Assembly: GCA_023078555.1 (NCBI GenBank) | Contig: CM041199.1 | Location: 4,841,315 to 4,905,314 of the forward strand | Direction: 5' to 3' | DNA length: 64,000 nucleotides | Origin: Ulva prolifera | Taxonomy: Eukaryota; Chlorophyta; Ulvophyceae; Ulvales; Ulvaceae | Part shown: piece by piece, positions 33,701 to 45,404 of the stretch | How the letters are laid out: each line of letters starts with the position of its first letter | Numbering within the stretch: position 1 is the first letter of the stretch | Notes under the pieces: generated by a model | Told to the model about the DNA's origin: nothing | Database searches by the model: none | The model's input: only the letters and a program-made list of their open reading frames with translations | Translations under genes and position numbers: made by a program

Positions 33701-35245
33701 CAGAGGCGCACACAGCCACCGGCGCCGGGCGCGTGGCCCTCAGGCGCCTACGGCCCACCGCAGCCTCTCGCGCCCCTCATGATTCCGGAGGACGCACCGC
33801 CCGGGGTGGACCCTGAGGACATGCCCCTCCTGCCTCCACCCCCAATCCAGCCGGCCCCCGTGCATGTCCCGATGCGGGGCCCTCCGCCGCTCGCCGCGGC
33901 GCCGCCGCCCCGCCCCAAGCTGCTGCCCGAGGCGCAGGGTATCGGACCCGCAGCTGCAGATGACACCGACCTGCCGCCGCCGGGGCTGGAGCTGGAGCTC
34001 GCGCCGCACGCGGCAGAGCCGCGCAAGGACGGCCTGGAGGAGCGGCCCATGCATGCAATTCCGGTTGCGCTGACGGCGGAGGAGAAGCGGCGAGTGGAGC
34101 GGCGGGAGGCGACGCAGGAGCAGCGCGCCGCGGCGGAGGCCGAGCGGCGGCAGCGGCTGCTGGCCGCGGCGGCGGCGGCGGTGAAGAAGTCTGCGCCTGT
34201 GGCCACAGCCAAGCCGGCGGCGGGGGGCGCGGCGGCGGCCCCGCGAAAGGCGCCCGCCGCGCCCAAGCGCGACGCCTTGCTGAAAGCGGAGGCGGAGAAG
34301 AAGCGAGCGAGAGAGGAGGCTGCTGCGGCTGACGCACAGGCGAGGCGTGGAGCCTTCATGGAGCTGCGAGACTCACGGGGGCCCCCGCCGCCCCCGCGGG
34401 GGCCACCCGGGGGCGGCCCGGGCGCAGGGGGCGGCGATTTGAGGGCGGGGGGTGCCGGGAAGATGGACCGTCACAGTCGCAGATCGCCACCACGAGACCT
34501 CAGCCGGGACCGCGAACCGCCGCGGCAGCGCAGCGCGTATCACAGCACTTCTCCGGGGCCGCCACCGCCGCGATCATGGGAGCGGCGGCCGCCACCGCCG
34601 GCGCGGCCGGAACGGGGGCACAGCGTTTCTCCGCCGCCCCCGCGGCCACCGCCGCCGCGAGACTGGCCACAGCGGAGCCGGGACCTGCTGGCGAGCCCGT
34701 CACCGTCCCCACGGGGTGCGCCTCTGCGGCGGGTGGACTCGGACGCGGCGCACCCGCGGCCGCAGCGCCCCGCACGGCGGCCGCAGTATGATGGGGGTGC
34801 AGATGAGAACCACCGCCGCGGCGGACTTGAGCAGCCTCGGCCCGCGGAGGCGGCGCGGTGGCATGGCGGCAACGCTGGCGCGCCGCGGCCCCCGCCTCGG
34901 GGCCGCGAACCACACGGTCAGGGTGTGCGGGACCTGTCCCCCCGCGCCCCTGAGCGCGACCCTGTGAAGGATGAGTCCCCGCAGCCAGCCCCGGAGCCGA
35001 GTGAGTCTGGGGAAATTGTCACATCTGATGAGGAGGGTCTGGGTGGGAAGGAGATCGCTTCTTCAGGCAAGCGTAAGCCTGACCGGGCGGCTGCCGCAGC
35101 CGCTGCAGAGATGCTTCTGAGGCGGTCGCCTTCAGTGTCAGACAGCGACATCAGGGCCCTTAGGAAGGCCCCGTCTGGATCGCAGCGGGGCCCAGGTTCG
35201 AACAGAGACGTGCATGACTCAGGCCGTAATGTCTTTAGGTGGTGA
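30723..35245 (+). CDS. SF1: SF1/branchpoint-binding-like splicing factor with KH and RRM
   Basis: Five exons give a clean 1013-residue frame: 30723-31046, 31208-31557, 31841-32307, 32851-33203, 33698-35245. The order is a nuclear-localisation-like KRRRTKWG (residues ~50), a helical region, then an SF1-type KH domain around residues 190-270. That domain shows NPAYQPPAGWRPP, the loop GSGG at 205-208, GAKIFIR, and later EEPLHVYISADNQ. An Ala-rich linker follows, then an RRM at ~422-498 (RNP2 LFVGQL, RNP1 SRMFAFVHM), then a long Pro/Arg/Ser-rich tail. SF1 binds the intron branch point in early spliceosome assembly in the nucleus; plant SF1 also carries an RRM. I see no CX2CX4HX4C zinc knuckle, which plant SF1 has between KH and RRM. 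The symbol is by domain architecture only. Confidence 0.87.
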
Positions 35246-35803
35246 GTGGCGTACCCATGAGAGCTTCGGAAGGTAGGATATGTGTGCAATCTGCTGTGTA
35301 TGAGCAGGTCAATCTGTGGTCTGCTGCAGAACCGCCTTGCATTTCGCAGGCAGTGCCATGATGTCACAGCATGGGTGCAATGCGATGCCATTACTGGTGT
35401 CACTGGTGAGGTCAAGATCTTGTGGTCAGCCGTGCCGGTGTATGCGGGGTGTCAACATTTTCAGTGTTGTCTGCACCATCGTTTCAACTCGGGCGCAGGA
35501 ATCCTCCTACCAGGCGCCGGTTCACCACCCCATGGCATAGCTTCCCGTTCCTTGCGACCAACTCTGACCTGCCACATGCACTCTTTGTGTGCGGGCGTCC
35601 GTCCACAAACATCAAGCCCCACCAAACTGACCGTCTTGTCAGCCCCCGATAAACAAAAAACCACAGGTCTCACCCATTGTATCATCAGTGCTACTGGCCT
35701 GAGTTAGTAGTGGTCCCAAAGTTCGCAGTTCCATTGTTTCCATATACCATGTCGCCCAGCATCAAAGAAAGTGTCACAGTCCAAAAACAAAAACTCGTCT
35801 CGC
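35246..35803. other. Convergent spacer between SF1-like and kinesin genes
   Basis: This 558-base region lies between two tail-to-tail genes, so it should hold both 3' untranslated regions. No repeat or coding exon was seen. Confidence 0.55.
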
Positions 35804-38800
35804 TCAGGCAGGCCTGCGGTGCCCCGTGCCCGCTTGCACCCCACCCCCAACAACCTCGATCGGCTTTGCCTTCCAGTGTGCATCCCGCAGCTGCCGTGCT
35901 ATCCGGGCGCTCCTCTCGCGCTGCGTCTTCAGCCTCTTCAGCCGCTCGCTCGCGTTGCTCACGCCGAGCCGTGCCAGCGATGGCACCGAGTCGGAGGTGC
36001 TTCGTGCGGTGGCACCGTCCCCACCGGACGCTCCTGTGCCCGCAGGCCCAACCTGAAGCTGCAGGCTGTCAAACGTGCTGATCCTGTAACCACCGGAAGC
36101 TCCAGACGTCGAGCTGGCCATGATCGATCCCCTCGCCTCAGCTGCCGGGGCCCCTCCTCCACCCAGGCTCAGTCCAGGCTTTCCGCCGCCGTCTTCAGCC
36201 GCGGTCCCGAGGAGCGACGCGATCGACGCCTCCAGCGAGGAGTTCCTGTAGCCACGGGGCCCGCGCTGCCGCGTGCTGCCGCCGCCGCCGATGTGGAGGT
36301 CCCGCGCGTGGCTGATGTGGCCGGCGCGAGCGCCCCACGCCATCCCCTGCACCGTCGGCTGCGCCGCTGCGGCCGGGCCCTGCTGGGGCCCTGCGCCATC
36401 GAAGGCCGCAGACACGGCTCCGCCACTCGCCCGCGCCTCTGCGGCCACTTCCAGGCATCGCTGGAAGGTGCTGGTACCTGCCTGCTCGGCGTAGTGGCTC
36501 CCATGCGCAGCAGCCAGAGCGCCCGGCACAGCGGCACGCTGTGTGCTGCTGGAGGGGGCCGCCGCGGGGAGGTGGGGTTTGGCGGCCGGCCTGGGCAAGC
36601 TGGACCTGATGGAGAGGTCAGACACCTCGACGCCGTCTTCTGCGGTCGCCGCTGGGCTGCAGGCCCCCTACAGCACCATCGGCTTTCTATCCCGAGACAA
36701 GCGTCCACGAAACACCCCAACCTCCCGGCTGGCTGCAAATGCATGTACGTACATAGCCAACTGTCGTTCTTGTTCCGGTGGTGCAAACAGTTCCTGCGGT
36801 GATACCTGCCTCCTTTTGTCTAGCCTTGCGACGCATATCGCAAAGCTGCCGGCTCGTAGTTGTGATAACTTTGCGGGGAAAGTCTGCAACCTGACAGCAT
36901 CCGCAAGCGAGGTGCCTGATGACGTGGCCATGAATCTGATGCAGATCGAACCGAGACAGGTGCGCAACTCTCATCAGTCTAGCGCATGTGTGAAACCGTT
37001 CAGATATGACCGCTGTGCCATAGCATCTGCAACCGCACCTTCCTGGCTGAGGGGCTCGGCAGCTCTTGCGATGCATGCGGCCATCCCGACTCAAGGTCGA
37101 TCACATACGTCACGGACTCGCCCCCCGCCGCTGCCCCGCCGCCCGCAGGCTGCGGCACGTCTGGCGTGCCGCGGCCGCTTGAGCCCGTGCTGTTGCGCCG
37201 CTGCGGCAGGCCGCTGCGGAGGTTTGAGAGCAGGCGCGCGCCGAGGCCGGGGGCACGGACCTTCGGCGGGGTTGTTGCGGGCTTGCCGAGCGAGAACAGC
37301 GGCCGGCCGCTGTGGCGGCCCGCGGAGGCCGGCTTGCGCCGAGACGCGTCAGTCCAGCGCCCCTGCACCACTGATGACGCGTCATGCATGCGTCACAGTC
37401 CAGTACACTCCACCCGGAGAATGCGATACCCACACACGGCACTTCTATGGCTGCGGGATTTCACGCCTCCAAATCTCGGTTGCAGCGCGGTCATGCTCCT
37501 CAAAGACAACCCATCGCTACTGCAGTTGCGAGGACAAGCAGCCACCGATTGGGTCGGCCCATCCCTGTTGTGACAGAGGCTGTGCCTAAAAAATGTGCAT
37601 AGGTGTACGTCAGCGGCAGTCGACACTTGCTTACTCCAGCTGCCACGCAGCATGATCGCACCTTCAAAGGCAAGCCGCTATCAGGGCTTCCCTCGTCGCC
37701 ACCCACAGCCACTTCTCCCGCACCCTCTCCTTCTGCACCACCACCACCCCCGCCCTCAACCCCCCATGCAGCCCCTCCTTCCTGGCCACTCCCATCACCA
37801 CCCCCCTCGCTGGCCCGCTTCGCACTCGTAGGCACGTTGCCAGCCTCGCTGCGCGACGCGCGCTGAGCCCGCGGCGCCTGGAACGGCGAGCACACGTCGC
37901 CGCGTCCCCTGACGTCGTCCACAACGCCCCACCCTGACCACGCCGCGGAGCCACCCTGGGACCCCCCTCGCCGCCGCAACGACTCGTCCTGCTGCAAGCT
38001 CTGACTGCGGCGCACAGGGCGTGCCGTCCCGTCTGGGCTCTCGGCAGGCCCCTCTCCCGCCCCCGCCACAGCCTGCAAGGCTCCTCGAAACCGCAGACCG
38101 CCCTCCTGCGCGCTCTCCATCTCCACTGCCTGGTTTCCCCTCTCTGCACTGGCAGGAGCGGCCAGCCCACCCGCCATGCGGGCCGCCAGCTGGCTGCTCC
38201 ACCGACCCAGCGCCCCCCGCGTCGCCACCGCTGCCCCGGCCTCCGGCACAGGCCCATTGCCGATCCCACGGGGCACACCGGCGGCGGCGGCCACCTGACC
38301 CGGCGAATTGGAGTTGACAGCGGCCCTCGCAGGCATGCCGTCTCGTGGGACGCCGGCAGCCACAGGCCGGTCAGCCCACGGCAGCGGCAGCGGCTCAGAG
38401 GAGGGGCCCTGCTGCAACTGTGTAGAACCGGGCTCATCGTCGTGGGGAGTCCGGAAGGCTCCCCAATGCATGCTACCGCTTGCGGCCGTGCTCCCAGCCA
38501 GAGACGCAGTGATCGGCAACGCGCTCGGCGCACCATCCTGCATCCCCTACACATGTGCGCACGGTGGTACGCATCGGCACCGGTCGGCGGCGTTACACGC
38601 ACACATCGTCAATGTCCAAATGGATACGGCTATGTAATCATGCATACATACGTGGGCGTGAGTGGATTTGCGTGTGTATTCCTGGCAACGGCTCGCTGCC
38701 CGGCCTCTGTCCTTTGTAACTACATACGTGCCATGACTGGAATGGCTCGATGCGAATGGCCATGACTGGAATGGCTCGATGCCCGGCCTCTGTCCTTTGT

Positions 38801-41800
38801 AACTACATACGTGCCATGACTGCGCGAGTGGATTTGCGTGTGAATTCCTGGCAACGACTCGCTGCGCGGCCTCTGTCCCTTGTAACTACATACATGGCTG
38901 CGTGGTTGATGACTAGCGTGGTTGATGACTAGCTGCTTCCTTGTGAAGCTGGATGCCTGTGTTTTTCCTAATTGTGAAGACGCTTTTGCAGTGTCTCATG
39001 TGCAGTGCACTTGCCCGTAGTGGGCGTGCACGGAACTGGTTTATGAGTGGATTTGCGTGTGAATGCCTAGCAACGGCCCGTTGCCCGGCCTCTCTCCGTT
39101 GTAACTACATACATACATACAAGGCCCCCGGACAGAGCGTCATGGTGGGTGCATGGCGGGTGTATACAAACAGACTGTCTGCATGAAGATCATGGGCGCG
39201 GGAGCCATGATGAGTTTGAATCACTAGCTCCGGTATCAAGAGAGCCCACACGCCACGGCGGCGGGGGCTGGCACACCTGCAACTGCAGCTCGGCGCGCTC
39301 CATGTCGATGCCCTGCTCTGCGGCCACCTCCTGCACGCGCTCCGGGGTGGCCACCTTGCCGAGGACGCTCCAGAGGCTGCCGATCGCGTTGCGCTGGTCG
39401 TCGATGATCTGGTCCCGCACCGCCATCTGGAACTCCAGCTCCATGAGCTGCAGCGCCTGCACACCAGACACAACACCATCCATACACAGTGTGTGCAAAC
39501 ATGCAGGCTGTTCCCGCTCAGCTACATCTACCCGCACGGCTCTCGTTGGTCGCTGAGAGCTATTTTACTTGCTTGCTGGCATGCAGGAGCGCCGGTCAAT
39601 AATCGGATGGTAGCTGGAGAATGACAAGACAACGCGGCTCACCAGGTTCTGCTGGGTCAAAGCAGACTTTCAGAGCAGACCATATGTAGTTAGTTGAGGA
39701 CGGCTACTGTGTGAGCTTGGAAGCGCTCGGCCGGCGTCCAGAGAACACTCGGAGCATGGTTTGTAGCAATCCAGTTGTACCACCGACTCACCACTGTATT
39801 GCCACAATGGTGGGGCAAGATCTCAAGACAGCAAAGGCCAGGCAGAGCAAATACAATACGCGGGTCCAAAGGGGAGCGAGCGGGGGCCGTGCCTGCAGGC
39901 GGAACTGCTTGAGCGTCTTGAGCAGCTGCGGGTTCGCGGCGCGCTGGCCGTCGATCGCAGCGTCGATGGCCTGCTGCACGCTGGCCTGCGCCGCGTCGTT
40001 CGCATCGAGCGCGGCGCGCATGCCTGCGATCTCACTGTCCGTCTCCTGGATGCTCGACGCCAGCTCGGCGTGCTGCTGCTCCGCCGCCGCGGCCTCCGGT
40101 GTGCTCATGTCGGCCTTCTGGAGCCCCACCCAATGCTCATCTTCGCACACATCAATAAATTCATAAGCCTGTGCTGGCTGACAAGACGAACACACACATG
40201 TGTCCAATCACTCAGAGTCCGAGGAATCGGAAGGGAGATATGATCTACACGCAGCCTACAAAGGCAGGTACTCCGAGCACTCAAAATTGGCAGCTCACAC
40301 ATGGTTGCCGTGCCATTCATTGCCAGAATTGCAAACATTGCATGCATGAGGGTTCAGTCACAGCATCCCCCGCCGCACCTGCAGCCGCGCGGTCAGCCGG
40401 TCGAGCAGCAGCCGGTTGCGGGCGTTTGCATCCTGCGCCTCGAACATCGCCTTCTGCTGGTTGATGCGCTCCGCGACCGTCGCGTGGATGCGGCTTGCGA
40501 GCTGGTCCATGAGCGAGGCGCCGGTGCGGTCCTGCTGTGCGGCGGCCGCGGCGCCAGGGGGCTCGCCCCCGGCCTCGCCCGCCGCCGACGGCCGCACCTC
40601 CTCCTGGTGAGCCAGCTGCTCCTTCAGCTGCCTGACCTCCCCCTGCACATTCTCTGGCACTATAACCTGCCTGAAACTCTCGTCATCAACATCACGTGGC
40701 TCCCCTGATGCCAAACCATCGATGTTCCCGCAAAGACCGATGTTCACTGGGGAGTCCGGTGGGGACAGGTTCAGCTGCATCTATCGCATGGAGTGTCCGG
40801 CTGCCTCGGACTGCCGCACCTTTGAGCATTCACATTAACATTCTAAGAAGCCAGAATCACGGGAAGTACATGCACAATCAGCAGGCAGAGCATGCATACT
40901 CTTGCATGGCATTGTACCAGGCGGTGCGAACGTTGAACAACACGTGCTACCACATTAATCGACTCTTCCTTCCCAAGCACACGTACCGCTCAGCGTGAAC
41001 GCACACCTAAAAACAGTGCTAACACGCCCAGCACGCGTACATCCATTCATACACGCCAGACGAGCACCTCCGCGGCCATGCCCTCCAGGCCGCACCTGCA
41101 GGTTGTCGATGATGCGGCGGTAGTCTGCGACATGGCTCTCCACCGACGCCACGTTCTGCACGATGTGAGTCTTGATGTCCTTCGCGCGGTTCGCGTACTT
41201 CAGCGTGTTGATGCTGTGGTGGTACTGGTCCGATGCCGCCGCGACCGTCGCGACCATCACCGTCCGTGAGTTCCCCTCCAGCCCGTCCTTCAGCAGCCGC
41301 GTGAGCTTCGAGTTGCGGTACGGCACGTACGTGCGCCCCCCGCCCGCCGCCGCCGCCGCGCCGCCCTTGCCGAGCTGGTGGATGCAGTTGGCGAGGGAGA
41401 GGAGGGAGCGGTTGATGTTGGCGCCGTCGCGCAGCTTGTGGCCGATGTTGTTCGTCTCCGCGGCGCGCTCGCTGCCGGCGAGGTCGACGAGCGCAAGCTT
41501 CCCGAGGAGCTGCCGTGCCTTGTAGTGGTTGCGCTGGTGCCGCCGCATGTGCACCTGTGGGGCAGGCGCGTGTCATGAGATGCTCATACTGGCACGAATT
41601 CGGGCAGATCCGACTGTGGGTACAGCTACCGCCGGTGTGCCTCACGCATGGGCCAGTTACAAGATGGGTGGATGACAAGTCGGCGTATGTGGTCCCGTTA
41701 ACTCGGAGCTGTCAATGTCCAATAGGATACGGCTGAGTGATTTCAGATGTACTTTACAAAACCAGACCTGGAGGACATGCATATCAGGCATTCATGAAAA

Positions 41801-43618
41801 GGGGATAGGAATGTGTTGTCGAACAGCTCGGGCTGGACTGGAACTTGAGCAGTCTGGCGCAGGCCTGCAGGCTGTTTTGATCCTGTTACAGCTGTTTTGA
41901 TCTGTTTCCATGAGCATCGGCATCTGTACCGAGACGGCAATTCCTGAAGTTGGCAACATGCATGCAGACGATGCACACAACGCACCTCGAACACGGCGTG
42001 GCTGCGGCTGCTGCAGGCGTTGGCGTCGGTGCGCTCCGTCTTGCGGCGGCTGTTGCCGTCCTCGAGCAGCCGCAGCACGTCGCGTGGCGTCGTGACCGTG
42101 ACGCGGGTCAGCCCTGAGGGCACAGCGCCCAGCACGGGGTCCTCCCTCAACGGCAGCTCGGCTGAATTGGGCACCAGTAGATCGTAGATCACCTGCACAA
42201 CATGCTGCCTTTTGCTTGCAAGCCAAGGTGTGGAATTGATGCCTGGTCAGACAGGATCATGATGGCCGCGCCTTCACTCGGTCCCCAATGTGTCTGCATT
42301 CTTACGGCGAATCCACCATGCAAAGGAGCGGAGGTTGCAGGAGAGGGTGGGGGTTGTACAGTGTGACTCTACTGTCTGAGATTACTGTAGGACATTTGTC
42401 GCTGCTTCACAGCTCCTATTGCATGTCCATTTACAGTTGCCGTGCTCTTGATACCTACTGCGATTCCACACAGGCTACGCAGACCAGGGGAGCCTAGCCT
42501 GATATGAGGCTGCGGGACAACTGCTGTGCTAACCACTGCTGCTGGCCATGTTCTCAGCACGGAAGATCTTGCCTCCGCCGGGCACAGCGTACATCCTCTG
42601 CACATGAGCTTTTTGGCCGGCAATGCCACACGCAGATGCCCACGCAGCATCCTCTATCCAGGCGGCATTTGCCGATGTTTTGATGCGACGGGGCGTATTC
42701 CAGGCGGCACACCTCATTGTAGACCTCCAAGTACGAAGCAGTGATGGAGACATGCTCTGCTTCGTGCAGACCAGCGCTGTCAGCAAACAGCCTCTCCATA
42801 CTGCGGATCATGAGGCCTGGGTCGCGGGCCGTTCCAACCATGGTGTGAGTCTTGCCACTGCCTGTCGCGCCATATGCAAAGACAGTGCAGTTGTGGCCGC
42901 TGATGACGTGTCGGATCATCGGAGCGATTGTTGCACTGAACACGTTGCTGTTGGGGCTGTCATCACCAAATGCCAGGTCAAACGTATACTTCTTCTCCTG
43001 CAGGGCAGCAAAGCGGAAACTGAACGGTGTGCTATTCGTCAGTGATGCGTTTTGTGGAATTGGGTCAGAGGAGAATGTGTGATGGTGGTGGCACGCATGT
43101 ACAGTAAAGTGAATCTGAATTCACTGAGAATGTGCATTTTGGCATGGAATTTGGATAGTGCTGTGGGTGACCATCGTTGGAAACCACAAACTCAATTCCA
43201 GCAATACAATCCATTTCAAGGCTGACGTAATAATTTGCGCTGTCTGGATGATACGTGCGAGGGGTAAATGTCCGACGATATCTGCTGATGCCAGGAGCTG
43301 TTCACTGCCACAAATACTGCCTGGCCAAATGAAGACATCGGCTCGGAGAAGGCGAATTCAAGGTCAAGGGCGGCCTCCAAATTCACTGTCAATTGGTGGA
43401 GATAGTGCGTGACAAAGCACCTTCGATCGCTGCTGCACTTGATCCAGATAGTCTTTTTCCTCAGGCTCTTCAGGATCCATGACCAGGACCATGCGGTTGT
43501 CCATGACACGAAGAATGTCCTTGACATTTCTGCCTTTCTCTCGCTCGCTATGTAACAAAGGCCGGACTCGGATCGCAACGAGCAGGCTCACATTCTCCGC
43601 CTGCTTCGGCGCGGAAAG
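35804..43618 (-). CDS. Kinesin-8 (KIF18/19-type) microtubule motor
   Basis: Exons in transcript order, as plus-strand positions: 43421-43618, 42713-42997, 41986-42192, 41096-41554, 40379-40666, 39893-40117, 39277-39456, 37662-38537, 37039-37362, 35804-~36648. All joins to 37039 are in phase 0. The motor shows IRVRPL, the kinesin-8-typical [14 protein letters not shown]-loop [11 protein letters not shown], switch I NACSSRSH, switch [10 protein letters not shown], and [15 protein letters not shown]. The neck and stalk are coiled-coil-like; the tail is Ser/Ala/Gly-rich. Kinesin-8 motors walk to microtubule plus ends and control spindle or ciliary microtubule length. The 5' exon with the ATG is upstream of 43618 and not found. 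The intron after 39893 has a GC donor. The last exon enters in another phase, implying a small unseen exon near 36.7-37.0 kb. Confidence 0.9.
38660..39120 (+). repeat. Cluster of ~70-bp repeats ending TTGTAACTACATAC
   Basis: Units lie at 38660-38727, 38776-38822 (partial), 38826-38894 and 39045-39120. The full unit starts GAGTGGATTTGCGTGTGAAT and ends CCTCTGTCCTTTGTAACTAC plus ATAC or ATACATAC. A 23-base segment is also directly repeated (38731-38753 and 38760-38782). The end resembles the LINE 3' terminus (TTTGTCCTTGTAAC), so the units may be retrotransposed 3' ends; that is inference. The cluster lies in a kinesin intron. Confidence 0.8.
39763..39805. repeat. Diverged 43-bp foldback element
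   Basis: GTAGCAATCCAGTTGTACC at the left and ACCACTGTATTGCCAC at the right match the ends of 19656-19698 with a few substitutions, and the total length is exactly 43. Flanks CATGGTTT and AATGGTGG share ATGGT only, so the target duplication has decayed or slipped. The element lies in a kinesin intron. Confidence 0.6.
41681..41757 (+). mobile_element. SINE 3' fragment
   Basis: The sequence contains TCAATGTCCAATAGGATACG and a diverged tail ending in CTTTAC. It matches the 3' part of the SINE copies at 28629-28893 and 57217-57482 in plus orientation. It lies in the kinesin intron 41555-41985. Confidence 0.8.
43101..43129 (-). mobile_element. Very short SINE tail fragment
   Basis: ACAGTAAAGTGAATCTGAAT followed by TCACTGAG resembles the minus-strand SINE end (GTAAAGTAAATCTAAATTTA then CTGAG). 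The fragment is only 29 bases and sits in a kinesin intron. Confidence 0.4.
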
Positions 43619-45404
43619 CTGCACACAGCATCACAAATTAAAAACGTTCATATTCTGCTCCTACTTAAATTGGTGCATTTCCAAGCTTCCGTGGCGATGC
43701 ATGTTAGTACACGCAATCAAAACAACACGACACACTCAGTACATTGAGCTTGCGTGTCAACGCAGCAACACACCGGAGGCATGCTTTCGACGACTTAAGA
43801 GCTCCAGATGCTTAACAGCTCGTGGTGCTGACTGGCTTCTTTCGTGCAAAGCCGAACAAGTGCCAATCTGTAAACAAGCCCAGCGAGAGATCGGGCATCG
43901 CAGGCAAGCTCCGACGAACGGAATCCTGCAAAAACTAACAAGCCTCGAAATTTGCCGACACAGCTGATTTCGACATCATTCGGAGCATGTGATAGCGTCC
44001 GCGCAAGTGCGCACACATCGCACGTAATGCGCTGTACTACTGAATGCACTGCCGCCGCAGGCAAAACCTCCAGACATCTGGCTTACAGTGAGCGTTGGCC
44101 TGTAACAGAGTGATTGTGGCAGCATTGCATCTCTTGCTATTGCCATCGCAGTACTGCGTGGGCACCGGAAACCACCAGCACCACCTCCACCAGTACAGGT
44201 CCGGAAAATCTCGGTCCGCGGCCAAGGTTGGCTGTGATCAAGAGGGCACGCCTTGAGATGACTTTCAAGCTGCAACAGTGCTGGCCATGCCCAACATGCA
44301 ACAGGCCTACTCACACCCAGTTATGGTGATCCGTATGTTAGCACGTAGGGGGTTGCAGTCTTCGTTCGTGCATCAACAGACGAGGCGTGCATCTACAGGA
44401 GTTACTCACAGGACCTTCTCCGTAAAGTGCTTGCTGGTGGTAGCCTTGGAACTCTGAACTGTATAGTTTGCAATAGCAGATCCCAAGAAATCCTGGAATT
44501 GTTGTATCTGATTTCAAAAATCTACTGCCACCATCACATAGCAAACAAGGCTTCGTGAAGCGACGATTCAATCAAAATGTGGGTGTAGATTTGTAGCGCT
44601 CATGCTTTGACCTGCATGCTGTGATCGACACACAGCCTCGTACATGAACAACGGTGTGGGCAGGTTTTCAGTCCAGAGATGGAAAGCACCGTCTGGGCGG
44701 TCTCAAAGGTGTGTCAATCGCAAATACCAGGCTTACCAGGCCCTGACGCTGAGCCTGGGCTGCCACACTTCCACCGTCTGCCAGCTATGTAGCAATGTTG
44801 CTCGCTGTCAATTTGATCAAGATGTTCCTGTTGACCAAGCGCCTGTGTATATATTTCTAGGAGGTCCCGGGCTCTCCAGTTTCAAAATTTTCTGGAAACG
44901 ATTGTCTTTCTAACTAACAGCTTTGTTCCAGGCGCCTGCACCTCGCTTGCCTATTCAGGAAGATCATGCATGCATCAGCCAGCAAGGCTCGGCTTCAGGT
45001 TATCACATGTAACATGTGGGACTGGCGTTAGTTTTGGCCATCCTTGGTTCCGTGATCTGCAGCGGACCACGCTCTAGACCAGAATATGTACGGAGCAGCT
45101 GTGTCCATATAGCCACAGTGCATGCCATACGCAGGAGTTGTCTCACAGCTTGCAGCGGCTCATACATACTTCCTTGGAGCAAGAGCGATGCTTTAATTAC
45201 GAGTGCGATTGGTGTCGTGTCTGACGTAGCCTGCGCCTTGTAAACGGAATTCGGTCAACACCTGCTGGTACATGCGCAAGGCAAGCCGGTATTTTTTCGC
45301 TCTAAGTGAAGCAGCTGGCATACATTACATCGATCTCATCTTCACACTCATATAGCATTTGATCACTGGTTAAGACGTCTGCTTGGGCATCGTTCACGGG
45401 GGAG
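43619..45404. other. Divergent upstream region, kinesin-8 / CHR
   Basis: About 1.8 kb separate the first recognised kinesin exon from the CHR start. It should hold the kinesin 5' exon with its ATG (minus strand) and both promoters. I could not fix the exon: no short frame here gives a convincing kinesin-8 N-terminus. Confidence 0.5.

Noticed and set aside
33748-34359. Minus-strand Ala/Ser-rich frames over the SF1 tail
   Set aside because: They are antisense to the last SF1-like exon, which is in phase with the RRM exon and ends in a clean stop.
38609-38631. Third SINE fragment (TCAATGTCCAAATGGATACG)
   Set aside because: Only 23 bases match, with two differences and no tail. It is suggestive but too short to call separately.
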